NCBI GenBank assembly: GCA_947644545.1
Contig: CANRZW010000034.1
Location: 1 to 38,675, forward strand
Source: an uncultured Lachnospiraceae bacterium
Lineage (GTDB): Bacteria; Bacillota; Clostridia; Lachnospirales; Lachnospiraceae
Direction of reading: 5' to 3'
DNA: 38,675 nucleotides
Both the position numbers and the translations under genes were made by a program. Below are positions 23,284 to 32,129 of the stretch, piece after piece; within the stretch, counting starts at the first letter, position 1, and each line of letters starts with the position of its first letter. The notes under the pieces are model-generated. The model worked only from the letters and a program-made list of their open reading frames with translations. It ran no database searches and was not told the origin of the DNA.

Positions 23284-24924
23284 TTATGCACTGATCTCTT
23301 CTCCGTAGGAATTGGAAAAGGCAATATTGACCGCATGATCCCCTACTCTCTCCAGACCGGATATGATATCCGAATACAATGCGCCTGCCTCCGGGGAACA
23401 TTCATTGTTAGACAGCCTTTCGATATGTTTCTGCTGTAATTCTTTCTCTTTCTCGTCGATCGCTTCTTCCAGATGCACCACGTCTTCCATATGTTCTTCC
23501 GTGCTCTTGACAAACATCTCCAGTGAAAACCTGAGCAGCGTATTGACCATATCCAGCATCTCACCAAGCTCTCTTTGGGCATCCTTCGAGAAGCTTACAC
23601 CGGTCTCAATCCTGCGCACGGCGGCCTCCGCAATGTTCTCCGCATGGTCGCCGATCCGCTCGATATCATTCACTACATGGAACAGGGCGCCGATATTCTT
23701 CAAGTCCTCAATCGGCAGCGTCGTCTGGTTGATCTTAACCAGATAATGTGTTATGGCATGACTGAGGAAATCGATATTCTTCTCTACTTCCCTTACCTCT
23801 TCGATCTCTTCCTGATCCAATGTCATCAGGACATTCATGGCGCGGTTCAGGTTCTCGTCCGCCAAAGACGCCATCCGGTCTAACTCCTTGATCGCCTCCA
23901 CCACTGCCGTAGCAGGATTTAAGACCGACTTTTCCCCGATATACTTTAACTGATAGCTGTCTCTGTATCCCACCTTCTTATCGTCACCGGGAACAAACAG
24001 ATAAGTCAGCTTTACAATCCCCTGAATAAAAGGCATCATAATGATTACCTGGAAAACCTTGATCGCAATATGTGCATATGCGACAACACGCCCAAGATTG
24101 TTTCCTGTCACATAAATCAACAGTTCCACAATCTCATGCACGCAAAGCATAAAGATAATGTAGACAATGACCGTACCGATCACGTTAAAAATCAAATGAA
24201 TGGATGCCGCTCTCTTGGCGTCTTTCTTACCGCTCAGCGAAGCCAGCAAGGCGGAAGTACACGCGCCAATATTACAGCCAAGAATAATGTACATACCGAT
24301 GTCCATGCCCATCAGCCCCTGGTTGGCAAGCAGAACCATGATACTGACCGTTACAGAAGAACTCTGAATGATCGCCGTCAGCACCGCTCCCAGAAGCACA
24401 GCCAGAATCGGCGTCTGTAAAGATGCAAACATATGTAAGACCGCGGGAGAATCTTTCATCCCCGCCATAGCGCCGGACATGGTGCTCAATCCCATGAACA
24501 GGACTCCGAATCCGATGATGACCTCGCCCCAGCGCGACAGCTTCTGCTTCTTACAGAACATGACGATCAGCACACCCACCAGTAAGATCACCGGCGCCGC
24601 CTTCTCCAGCTTGAAGGAAACAAGAAGCGCTGTCACGGTAGTACCTATATTCGCTCCGAAAATAACGCCTGCCGCCTGTGTCAGAGTCATCAGTCCGGAG
24701 TTAACGAAGCTGACTACCATAACCGTACATGCAGATGAGGACTGAATCACGGCCGTAAAGAAAATACCTACCAGAATGCCCGTAAACCTGTTGGTCGTCA
24801 GCCGCTCCAGGATTCCTCTTAATTTCGCGCCGGCAACTTTCTCGATACTGTCACTCATGATACGCATACCGTACAAAAACAGCCCAAGACCGCCTGCCAT
24901 GGATAGAATGATTGTTGGATTCAT
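23284..24924 (-). CDS. Na/Pi cotransporter family protein with C-terminal PhoU domain
   Basis: A 546-residue membrane protein predicted to import phosphate with sodium. The duplicated core has QSSSA at 61-65 and QSSSV at 187-191, and the glycine-rich first helix GGLGLFLYGMRIMSDSIEK is typical. About eight membrane spans run to residue 310, followed by a cytoplasmic PhoU-like helical domain (IGDHAENIAEAAVRR and ERVGDHAVNIAFSN are the two E/D-rich PhoU motifs). A longer frame to 25011 is rejected because the promoter -10 lies inside it. The ATG at 24924 has AGGAAGGG about 11 bases upstream. It follows the translation operon terminator and is monocistronic. Confidence 0.92.
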   Translation of the reverse strand: MNPTIILSMAGGLGLFLYGMRIMSDSIEKVAGAKLRGILERLTTNRFTGILVGIFFTAVIQSSSACTVMVVSFVNSGLMTLTQAAGVIFGANIGTTVTALLVSFKLEKAAPVILLVGVLIVMFCKKQKLSRWGEVIIGFGVLFMGLSTMSGAMAGMKDSPAVLHMFASLQTPILAVLLGAVLTAIIQSSSVTVSIMVLLANQGLMGMDIGMYIILGCNIGACTSALLASLSGKKDAKRAASIHLIFNVIGTVIVYIIFMLCVHEIVELLIYVTGNNLGRVVAYAHIAIKVFQVIIMMPFIQGIVKLTYLFVPGDDKKVGYRDSYQLKYIGEKSVLNPATAVVEAIKELDRMASLADENLNRAMNVLMTLDQEEIEEVREVEKNIDFLSHAITHYLVKINQTTLPIEDLKNIGALFHVVNDIERIGDHAENIAEAAVRRIETGVSFSKDAQRELGEMLDMVNTLLRFSLEMFVKSTEEHMEDVVHLEEAIDEKEKELQQKHIERLSNNECSPEAGALYSDIISGLERVGDHAVNIAFSNSYGEEISA

Positions 24925-24992
24925 CAGTATAAGATTCCCTTCCTGTATCTTCTCATTAAGCAACACCACTATTTCTATTCTATCGAAAATAA

Positions 24993-25020
24993 AGTATACT
25001 GACAAGCCCATCCTTTACAA
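24993..25020 (-). promoter_or_regulatory. Promoter of the Na/Pi cotransporter gene
   Basis: TTGTAA (25020-25015), a 16-base spacer and TATACT (24998-24993) on the minus strand. The predicted start near 24986 supports translation from the ATG at 24924. Confidence 0.55.
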
Positions 25021-25055
25021 AAAGTTTACAAAAAATACATAAAAAGACAATTTTA

Positions 25056-25092
25056 CCTGCAATCGACAAAAGCTCACACTGTCAATTGCAGG
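25056..25092 (-). terminator. Terminator of the rimP-ribF operon
   Basis: A 13-bp stem, CCTGCAATCGACA (25056-25068) with TGTCAATTGCAGG (25080-25092), with one G-U pair in the minus-strand RNA. It stands five bases after the ribF stop. The T-rich stretch (AAAATTGTCTTTTT) begins a few bases after the stem, so it is imperfect. Confidence 0.6.
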
Positions 25093-25097
25093 CATCC

Positions 25098-26006
25098 TTA
25101 ATAAGTCTCCCCCGCCGCAATATCCCGCATCATTTGCGCCTTAAGGGTCTCCACGCCGTCGAACTTCATTTCAGGTCTCCGAAAAGCCAGAAGCTTTACA
25201 AGCATCTCCCTGCCATAGATATCGCCCGAGAAATCATAAAGATAGGTTTCCACCCCCATCGCCATGCTGTCACTCACGGTCGGTTTGCAGCCGACATTGG
25301 AAATCCCCCTGTATTCCATGCCGTCTATCACAGCCCTGGAATAATATACCCCATTGGGCGGCAGAAGCTTGTCCGGTTCCGGCAGCAGGTTCGCGGTCGG
25401 CATCCCGATGGTCCGCCCGAGCTGCTTTCCATGATCGACACGCCCTGTTACACTGTACGGCGCACCCAGCATCTGCGCGGCATCTTCCATATGTCCCTGT
25501 CCCACTGCTTCCCGCACTCTTGTAGAACTGACCACCTCTCCTGCAACCATCACTTTATCGATCAGTTCCACCTGATATCCATACTCCCCGGCAAATCGGG
25601 CAAGCGTCTCGTGATTGCCGGCTCCCTTCTTCCCAAAAGACAGGTCGGACCCGGCGCAGATATAGGACGCATGCATCTGTCCGGCCAGAAATCTATGCAC
25701 GAATTCCTCCGGTTCCGTGGCCGCAGTCACGGTATTCAACGGAAACTCGATCAATACATCCACGCCCATCTCCGCGAAGATCCTCCGCTTTTCCTCCCTG
25801 GTCGTCAATTCCTTTGCTTCCCCTCCGAAAAAGGCCGCTGCCGACATGTCAAACGTAAATACCGTGGCGAGCATCCCCCTGTCCTTCTGCTCTATTATTT
25901 TCTGGATCAGCGCCTGATGCCCTAAGTGCACGCCGTCAAATTTGCCGATGGCAACTGCACTGCTGCTGTTCAGACAAAATGTAGTAGTCTGTTCAATGAT
26001 CTGCAT
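25098..26006 (-). CDS. ribF: Bifunctional riboflavin kinase / FMN adenylyltransferase
   Basis: Converts riboflavin to FMN and FMN to FAD. The 302-residue protein has an N-terminal nucleotidyltransferase domain with GKFDGVHLGHQ (HxGH) and STRVREAVGQG, then a C-terminal flavokinase barrel with the GMPTANLLP motif and GVYYSRAVI. Start choice is uncertain: a TTG 12 codons upstream (26042) has no good site, while the ATG at 26006 (MQIIEQTTTF) has GGAGAG about 12 bases before it. It is the last gene of the translation operon, after truB, a conserved Firmicutes pairing. Confidence 0.95.
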   Translation of the reverse strand: MQIIEQTTTFCLNSSSAVAIGKFDGVHLGHQALIQKIIEQKDRGMLATVFTFDMSAAAFFGGEAKELTTREEKRRIFAEMGVDVLIEFPLNTVTAATEPEEFVHRFLAGQMHASYICAGSDLSFGKKGAGNHETLARFAGEYGYQVELIDKVMVAGEVVSSTRVREAVGQGHMEDAAQMLGAPYSVTGRVDHGKQLGRTIGMPTANLLPEPDKLLPPNGVYYSRAVIDGMEYRGISNVGCKPTVSDSMAMGVETYLYDFSGDIYGREMLVKLLAFRRPEMKFDGVETLKAQMMRDIAAGETY

Positions 26007-26066
26007 AACCGCTTCGCTCTCTCCGTAATTCTTTTTCGTCAAAATATTCTCTACGTATCTATGTAT

Positions 26067-26987
26067 CTATATATCTTTCAGTAAAAATATCTTGATTGGT
26101 TTCATAACATCTGCTTCTTTATGGTATTGATAGATTCCGTAGAACCGGCCCTCTTCATCATATACCCTGATCTTCTCCCCGTCTTCACAGAATATTGCCT
26201 CCGTCATGCATTCCCTTCGGAGTGCATTGCCATTCTCCGCCAGCCTTCTTCCATGTTGCGATACAACAGCCGCCCGCTCTTTCCCGAATACGGCGTCAGG
26301 CTTTATTATAACATCCGATATTCTATTCTGATCTCGAAGATCCTCGATCTGTTCCAAGGTAAGAGCCTCCTCGATGCCGAAGATTCCCACCCGGCTCCGG
26401 ACAAGCGACTCCATGGCGCCCCCGCATCCCAGCCTTTCACCAATATCATGACACAGCGTTCTGATATAAGTGCCTTTGGAACAGACGATCCGCATTGTCA
26501 CCCTGGGCAGTTCCATTTCCTGAATTTCCAGTTCCCTGATCTGTACTCTTCTGGGCCTGCGTTCCACCTCTTTACCGGCTCTGGCCAGCTCGTACAGCTT
26601 CTTACCGCCGATCTTCAGGGCCGAATACATGGGCGGGATCTGATCATATTCCCCCAGAAATCCCATGACTGCCGCCCGGACTGCTTCTTCCCGCAGGGAA
26701 CCTGTCACCTCAGGATCCCATTCCCTTATGATCCGTCCGGTCATATCCTGCGTATCCGTGACCACCCCCAGATGAAGCACGGCAATATATTCTTTGTCCC
26801 AATCAGTCAGCATATCGCACAATTTTGTGCCCGAACCCAAACATACAGGAAGCACGCCGACCGCCGCAGGGTCGAGTGTTCCTGTATGTCCGATCTTTTT
26901 CATCTTACAGATACCACGGAGCCTGGCCACCACATCATGAGATGTGTAGCCCGCCTCCTTATATACATTCATAATTCCGTTATACAT
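26067..26987 (-). CDS. truB: tRNA pseudouridine-55 synthase
   Basis: Makes pseudouridine 55 in the T-psi-C loop of tRNAs. The 306-residue protein starts MYNGIMNVYKEAGYTSHDVV and has the catalytic aspartate Asp39 in the family motif GHTGTLDPAAVGVLPVC. KKLYELARAGKEVERRPR and CSKGTYIRTLCHDIG are further conserved blocks, and a PUA-like end follows. GAGGA is 6 bases before the ATG. It is between nrnA and ribF in the operon. Confidence 0.97.
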   Translation of the reverse strand: MYNGIMNVYKEAGYTSHDVVARLRGICKMKKIGHTGTLDPAAVGVLPVCLGSGTKLCDMLTDWDKEYIAVLHLGVVTDTQDMTGRIIREWDPEVTGSLREEAVRAAVMGFLGEYDQIPPMYSALKIGGKKLYELARAGKEVERRPRRVQIRELEIQEMELPRVTMRIVCSKGTYIRTLCHDIGERLGCGGAMESLVRSRVGIFGIEEALTLEQIEDLRDQNRISDVIIKPDAVFGKERAAVVSQHGRRLAENGNALRRECMTEAIFCEDGEKIRVYDEEGRFYGIYQYHKEADVMKPIKIFLLKDI

Positions 26988-27040
26988 GATCGTCCTCGTA
27001 AACTATAACCTATATACAATAATTATTATGAAAGCCGGGA

Positions 27041-27991
27041 TCATGCAAGATCCAGCTGTTCTGCAATGCCGATGGCCAGATTATTGATATTATCATGATA
27101 TGTACCGTTCATCGTACATCCGGCTGCCCGGACATGACCGCCGCCGCCAAACCTCATCGCCACGGCTGCCACATCAACTTTGCCGTCGGAACGCATGCTT
27201 ACCTTATATTCCAACGTACCTGTCTCATACATGAAGATGGCGCATTCCACACCCTTGACCGCCAGAAGCTGGTTTACGATACCGTCCAGATCCTGCGGCG
27301 TCACCTGATAGAAATCCATCATACGTCTGGACACCATACTTACAATACACCTGTTATGCATAAACCGGACACTCTCCAATACCGCTCTCCCCATGATCTG
27401 CGTCTGGACGTAAGTCTTCTCATAAAAGGTCTTTTGTATGATGTCCGAGAAATTGAATCCAAATTTAATTAGCTCGGAGGCAATCTGGAGCGTTCTCGGC
27501 GATGTGTTAGAATACCGCAATACTCCCGTATCGTGAATGATTCCGATATAAAGAGCCGTCGCGACCTCTATGTCTATCATTTCCGGCCTCATCAGATCAT
27601 ACAACAGTTCTGCGGTAGAACTTCTGTCCGGTTCCACGATCCGCACATCCCCACAGCCCTTATTGCTGATATGATGATCGATATTGATCCGCTTACGTGC
27701 ACTCTCAAACAGAGGATGTGCATTTCCGAGGCGATCGTCTTCACAATCCAATACAAAAAAAACATCATATATTTTATTCGTGTTAAATTCTGATTTAATA
27801 TCTTCAATATGGCTGATGCAGTCAAAAATATCCGCCGGCTTATCCAGGTATATGTCGATCTCTGCTTTGGGCAGTTCCTTTTTCAGATAAAGATACAGTC
27901 CCATAACAGAACCGACGCAGTCTCCGTCCGGTCTGATATGACCGCTGATCGCCACCGATGCCGCATCTGACACTTCATCGATCAACCTCAT
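27041..27991 (-). CDS. nrnA: DHH-family phosphoesterase, nanoRNase / pAp phosphatase NrnA
   Basis: A 316-residue Mn-dependent enzyme that degrades RNA oligonucleotides of a few residues and dephosphorylates pAp. The DHH domain shows HIRPDGDCVGS (His18, Asp22, Asp24), VLDCEDDRLG, and INIDHHISN. The C-terminal DHHA1 domain has FGGGGHVRAAGCTM. The ATG has AAAGGAGG 8 bases upstream and overlaps the last 17 bases of rbfA, so translation is coupled. Position between rbfA and truB matches other Firmicutes. Confidence 0.94.
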   Translation of the reverse strand: MRLIDEVSDAASVAISGHIRPDGDCVGSVMGLYLYLKKELPKAEIDIYLDKPADIFDCISHIEDIKSEFNTNKIYDVFFVLDCEDDRLGNAHPLFESARKRINIDHHISNKGCGDVRIVEPDRSSTAELLYDLMRPEMIDIEVATALYIGIIHDTGVLRYSNTSPRTLQIASELIKFGFNFSDIIQKTFYEKTYVQTQIMGRAVLESVRFMHNRCIVSMVSRRMMDFYQVTPQDLDGIVNQLLAVKGVECAIFMYETGTLEYKVSMRSDGKVDVAAVAMRFGGGGHVRAAGCTMNGTYHDNINNLAIGIAEQLDLA

Positions 27992-28367
27992 CTACGCTTC
28001 CTCCTTTCTCCTGCTCCTTGTTCATCACTTCATCGATCTTCTTCGACATATCAACACCATAAGCGATCGACTGATCCTGTATAAAAGTCACCTGCGGCGT
28101 ATTGCGCAGATTAATCTTTTTGGCCAGGAGACTGCGGATATATCCTTCCGCACTTCTGAGGCCGGCCAGCGTATCGGCCTGCGCCCGTTCATCTCCCAGC
28201 ACACTGATCCATGCCTTACATGTCTTCAAATCCGGAGCCACCTCCACAGCAACCACCGAAGTCATCGGCGCGATCCTCGGATCTTTGATCTCTCCTCTGA
28301 TAATCTCCGCGATCACGCGCTGCACTTCCCCATTTATTCGAGTATTTTTTACACTGTTTTTACGCAT
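27975..28367 (-). CDS. rbfA: Ribosome-binding factor A
   Basis: A 130-residue 30S maturation factor with a KH-like fold that binds near helix 1 of 16S rRNA. The N-terminus (RKNSVKNTRINGEVQRVIAE) and the blocks KDPRIAPMTSVVAVEVAPDL and LRNTPQVTFIQD are typical. AAAGGAG stands 8 bases before the ATG. It follows infB by 80 bases and overlaps nrnA. Confidence 0.95.
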   Translation of the reverse strand: MRKNSVKNTRINGEVQRVIAEIIRGEIKDPRIAPMTSVVAVEVAPDLKTCKAWISVLGDERAQADTLAGLRSAEGYIRSLLAKKINLRNTPQVTFIQDQSIAYGVDMSKKIDEVMNKEQEKGGSVDEVDR

Positions 28368-28447
28368 TCTACCGACTCCTTTCTGCAGTCCGCATAGTTC
28401 AAGCGCACTGCTCCCACGGAAAGCTCCTTATACGGCCTGCACGCTGA

Positions 28448-31400
28448 TCAGCGGGGTACTTCTACCATAATATACGCCTCTACAATATCCAGTTCCTGCA
28501 TCTTATCGAAACCGTCAAAGACGAGACCGCATTCAAACCCGGCTTTTACTTCCTTCACGTCATCCTTAAACCGCTTCAGAGATGACAAAGCGCCTTCGTA
28601 GATCTGCTCTCCCTCTCTGGTGATCCGGATCTTGCAGCCTCTCTGGAACTCGCCGTCCAGCACATAGGATCCTGCAATATTGCCGATCGCGGATGCCTTG
28701 AAGATCTGGCGCACTTCCGCATGGCCGATCACCTTCTCCTCGAAGATCGGGTCCAGCATACCCTTCATGGCTGCCTCGATATCCTCGATTGCCTGATAGA
28801 TGACCTTGTACAGTCTCACATCCACGCCCTCGCGCTCCGCCACAGCCTTGGCCGTGGTATCCGGTCTTACGTTAAAGCCGATGATAATCGCCGATGATGC
28901 GGAGGCGAGAACCACGTCGGACTCATTGATGGCTCCGACGCCGCCATGAATACACTTCACCACTACTTCTTCGTTGGACAGCTTCATCAGACTCTGCTTC
29001 ACTGCCTCCACACTGCCCTGCACATCCGCTTTGACGATCAGGTTCAACTCTTTCAGATTGCCTTCCTGAATCTGATTGAACAGATCATCCAGTGACATTC
29101 TCGTCTTAGTATCTGCAAGCATCTCCTCTTTATGCTGCGCCATATAGGTTTCCGCATAAGATTTCGCGCTCTTATCATTCTCATGCACGATAAATACTTC
29201 ACCTGCACTGGGCACATCCGACAGGCCCAGGATCTCCACCGGCGTAGACGGTTTCGCTTCTTTCACCCGTCTTCCCTTATCGTCAATCATAGCTCTTACC
29301 TTACCATGACTGGCGCCGGCCGAGATAAAGTCACCCACATGCAGTGTTCCCTTCTGCACAAGCACTGTGGCCACCGGACCACGTCCCTTATCCAGTTCTG
29401 CCTCGATTACCAGACCTCTGGCATTTCTGTTGGGATTCGCCCTAAGCTCCAGGATCTCCGCCGTAAGAAGGATCGTCTCCAGCAGATTCTCCAGACCCTC
29501 ACCTGACTTGGCCGATACCGGCACAAATTCCGTGGATCCGCCCCAGTCAACCGGGATCAGTTCATATTCTGTCATCTCCTGCTTCACACGGTCGATATTG
29601 GCATTGGGTTTGTCAATCTTATTCACCGCAACGATAATCTCGATCCCCGCTGCTTTCGCATGGTTGATCGCCTCCACCGTCTGCGGCATAACACCGTCAT
29701 CCGCCGCCACAACAAGCACCGCGATATCCGTCGAATTGGCGCCGCGCATACGCATTGCCGTAAACGCTTCATGTCCCGGCGTATCCAGGAAGGTAATGCT
29801 CTGACCGTTGACGGTCACCGTATAAGCGCCGATCGCCTGTGTGATGCCGCCGGCCTCCTTATCCGTCACATTCGTCTTCCGGATCGCATCAAGCAGTGAC
29901 GTCTTACCATGGTCTACATGCCCCATCACGCAGATAACGGGAGGCCTGCTTACCATGGAATTCTCATCCTCTTCATCTTCTTTCAACAATTCTTCTATAA
30001 CGTCTACCTTAACTTCCTTCTCACAGATGATCTCATACTCGATCGCGATATTCTCTGCATCTTCATAGGTAACTTCGGAATTCAAAGTTACGATCTGTCC
30101 CTGCAGGAAGAGCTTCTTAATGATCACCGAAGGCTGTATCTTCATCTTATCCGCAAGTTCTTTGATGGTCAGAGAATCCGGAACCGTGATCACCTTGATC
30201 TGCTCCTCTACCTTCTCTTCCGCTTTCTTCTCCGGTTTGATGAAACGGCCTGCCTTATTGCGATTCTTCGCAGCATCATCCTCCTCATAGATCAGATCTT
30301 TCTTCGAGCGTTTGTCTCTGTCCTGATTAGCCCTGCGCTTCTCATCTTCCCTGTGCTTCTCCACATCCTTGCCGGGCGTCTCAGGGATAAAGTCCTTCTG
30401 ATTGTTATTTTTCCTGAATCGATTGTCCTGCCCGCCATTGCCTCTCGAAGAGCGTTCAAAACTGCCGCCGCCCCTGTTAGGGCCTGCACCAGGGCCGCCG
30501 CTCCTGCGATCACCCTGATTGTTGTTATAAGACGGCCTGCCCTGTCCATCAGGTCTGCGATTGTCCCTGTTATCCCCTGCATTCCTCGGCCTTCTCTGTT
30601 CCTGTGGCGCTCTGGCAGTCTGCGCGGAGCCTGCGTTCGCGTTTGTGCCTGCTGCTGCATTCGCGTTTGCCCGCTCACGCTCCCGTTCTTTCTCGCGTTC
30701 ACGCTCTCTTTCCCGTTCTCTCTCAAGTTCTCTCTCCCGTTCACGCTCTCTCTTCTCCTGCTGGCGCTGTTCCATTCTGCGCTCCTGCTGCTGTTTCTGA
30801 CGCACATCATATGGCTCCGCCGTAACCGGAATCGGTTTCTGTGTCGGTCTTATGATCTTATGCGGCGCATTCTGCACCTGTACCGGACGTCCTCCATTAC
30901 CGGACATTCTTCTGTCTCTGTCCCTGTCATTGTTATTTCTGCGGCCTGCATTACCACCGCCCTGAGACGTGCGATTTCCCTGTCCCTGCGACTGACGCTG
31001 GCCCTGTCCCTGTCCCTGCATCTTGGAATGCTGCGGATTGCTCACGAAGATGATCTTTTTCTTCTTCGGTGCTTCTCCTTTGCCGCTTTCCGGCTTTCTG
31101 TTGTCGGCATTCTGCTTTGCCTGACCCCTGCCATCCGTCTTACCCTGTGCGCCGCTTTCCGGCTTCCCGCCGGCTCTGGACGCATCTTCTGCTTTCTGTG
31201 CCCCATCTGCCTTCGGCTCTGCCTGAGATACCGCTTCGGCTCCCGTCTCCGTTCCCGTCGCTGCTTCCGTCTTCGGCTCCGCTTTGGACTCCGTTCCTGC
31301 CACCGTCTCAGCCGTATTCTTCTTCACACCGCCGAAATGCTTACGCACCAGCGCAATCGCCTCCTCCTCAATGGAGCTCTGCGCCGCTTTCACTTCATAT

Positions 31401-31483
31401 CCTTTATCCTGCAAAAAAGCCACCAGCTCCTTGCTCTGTCTCTCCAGCTCTTTTGCCAGCTCATGTACTTTCATTTTCGCCAT
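28448..31483 (-). CDS. infB: Translation initiation factor IF-2
   Basis: The GTPase that brings initiator tRNA to the 30S subunit and drives subunit joining. From the ATG at 31483 (GGAGGT 7 bases before; a start five codons earlier is disfavoured) it has 1011 residues, longer than Bacillus IF-2. An IF2-N domain is at about 1-50 ([20 protein letters not shown]). A low-complexity region of about 330 residues follows, with Gln/Gly-, Arg/Asn/Gly- and Arg/Glu-rich blocks. A second IF2-N module starts near 430 ([20 protein letters not shown]). The G domain starts near 520 with [18 protein letters not shown] and NKIDKP, and domains II, III and IV follow. The long disordered insert accounts for the extra length. 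Confidence 0.97.
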   Translation of the reverse strand: MAKMKVHELAKELERQSKELVAFLQDKGYEVKAAQSSIEEEAIALVRKHFGGVKKNTAETVAGTESKAEPKTEAATGTETGAEAVSQAEPKADGAQKAEDASRAGGKPESGAQGKTDGRGQAKQNADNRKPESGKGEAPKKKKIIFVSNPQHSKMQGQGQGQRQSQGQGNRTSQGGGNAGRRNNNDRDRDRRMSGNGGRPVQVQNAPHKIIRPTQKPIPVTAEPYDVRQKQQQERRMEQRQQEKRERERERELEREREREREREKERERERANANAAAGTNANAGSAQTARAPQEQRRPRNAGDNRDNRRPDGQGRPSYNNNQGDRRSGGPGAGPNRGGGSFERSSRGNGGQDNRFRKNNNQKDFIPETPGKDVEKHREDEKRRANQDRDKRSKKDLIYEEDDAAKNRNKAGRFIKPEKKAEEKVEEQIKVITVPDSLTIKELADKMKIQPSVIIKKLFLQGQIVTLNSEVTYEDAENIAIEYEIICEKEVKVDVIEELLKEDEEDENSMVSRPPVICVMGHVDHGKTSLLDAIRKTNVTDKEAGGITQAIGAYTVTVNGQSITFLDTPGHEAFTAMRMRGANSTDIAVLVVAADDGVMPQTVEAINHAKAAGIEIIVAVNKIDKPNANIDRVKQEMTEYELIPVDWGGSTEFVPVSAKSGEGLENLLETILLTAEILELRANPNRNARGLVIEAELDKGRGPVATVLVQKGTLHVGDFISAGASHGKVRAMIDDKGRRVKEAKPSTPVEILGLSDVPSAGEVFIVHENDKSAKSYAETYMAQHKEEMLADTKTRMSLDDLFNQIQEGNLKELNLIVKADVQGSVEAVKQSLMKLSNEEVVVKCIHGGVGAINESDVVLASASSAIIIGFNVRPDTTAKAVAEREGVDVRLYKVIYQAIEDIEAAMKGMLDPIFEEKVIGHAEVRQIFKASAIGNIAGSYVLDGEFQRGCKIRITREGEQIYEGALSSLKRFKDDVKEVKAGFECGLVFDGFDKMQELDIVEAYIMVEVPR

Positions 31484-31498
31484 GCTCACTACCTCCAA

Positions 31499-31822
31499 CT
31501 ATTTCGAATCCACCAAATGCTTCCGTATCGAATCTGCAAATCCCGCATCAGTCACAGCAAGACAGGAACGCTCTTCCTTACCGATCGCGTGCCCCAGTAT
31601 TTCCTTCTCACTGTAATACTCATATGGCACCTTATAGAATTTACACATGTTACTATATTTTTTTCTGGTGTTATCTGAAGCATCCTCTGCTATGATAACC
31701 AGACATGCTTTTCCGCCTTTCACTGCTTCCTCTGTCGCAAATCCGCCACTGACAACATTTCTGGAGCGGGTGGCCAGCCCAAGCATAGATAACACCCGAT
31801 CTTTATTCGGTCTGTTCTGCAT
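31499..31822 (-). CDS. ylxQ: L7Ae-family K-turn-binding ribosomal protein, YlxQ
   Basis: A 107-residue homologue of YlxQ/RplGA, a kink-turn RNA-binding protein related to L7Ae. The frame shows VLSMLGLATRSRNVVSGG and KGGKACLVIIAEDASDNTRKKY, the characteristic RNA-binding strand and helix. An in-frame start at 31858 exists, but GAGGAGG stands just before the ATG at 31822. That ATG overlaps the end of ylxR by 20 bases, so translation is likely coupled. Its location between ylxR and infB is the conserved one. Confidence 0.88.
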   Translation of the reverse strand: MQNRPNKDRVLSMLGLATRSRNVVSGGFATEEAVKGGKACLVIIAEDASDNTRKKYSNMCKFYKVPYEYYSEKEILGHAIGKEERSCLAVTDAGFADSIRKHLVDSK

Positions 31823-32087
31823 GTTCTCCCTCCTCAAACTCCTTTTCCAGATTCTCATATATCTCTTTCGGGATGCTCATCTTAAAAGATCGCTCCAGCC
31901 CTTTATTCTTCCGCGCCTTCGCCAGACACTCCATCTTCATGCACAGATAGGCACCCCTGCCGTTCTTCCTTCCGGTCATGTCAAGGACAATTGATCCGTC
32001 CGCGCCTTTTAACACACGCATCATCTCTTTCTTACTTCTCATTTCACCACAGCCTACACATTGCCGCATCGGAATCTTCTTCGCCAT
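31803..32087 (-). CDS. ylxR: YlxR-family RNA-binding protein (RnpM)
   Basis: A 94-residue DUF448 protein. PMRQCVGCGEMRSKKEMMRV carries the family's paired cysteines, and GRKNGRGAYLCMKMECLAKARK the second conserved block. Family members bind nucleic acid, and the Bacillus homologue has been reported as a modulator of RNase P. The acidic tail (EKEFEEGEHAEQTE) is extra. The ATG follows AAGGACAGGGTC. It lies between nusA and ylxQ. Confidence 0.93.
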   Translation of the reverse strand: MAKKIPMRQCVGCGEMRSKKEMMRVLKGADGSIVLDMTGRKNGRGAYLCMKMECLAKARKNKGLERSFKMSIPKEIYENLEKEFEEGEHAEQTE

Positions 32088-32129
32088 GACCCTGTCCTTT
32101 CTATCCTTCTTCTGTTATGAATGCCGACC

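Noticed and set aside
25086..25925. 279-residue plus-strand frame opposite ribF
   Set aside because: Shadow of ribF, whose motifs are unambiguous.
30640..30790. Possible CRISPR-like or tandem repeat array
   Set aside because: The short near-repeats are codon repeats in the IF-2 coding sequence; there are no unique spacers between regular repeats.
30561..30825. Ser/Arg repeat frame resembling a surface adhesin
   Set aside because: It is the reverse strand of the Arg/Glu tract in IF-2.
29909..31678. 589-residue plus-strand frame opposite infB
   Set aside because: Antisense shadow of IF-2. The Ser/Arg- and Leu-rich composition is the mirror of the Arg/Glu low-complexity tract and it has no ribosome binding site.
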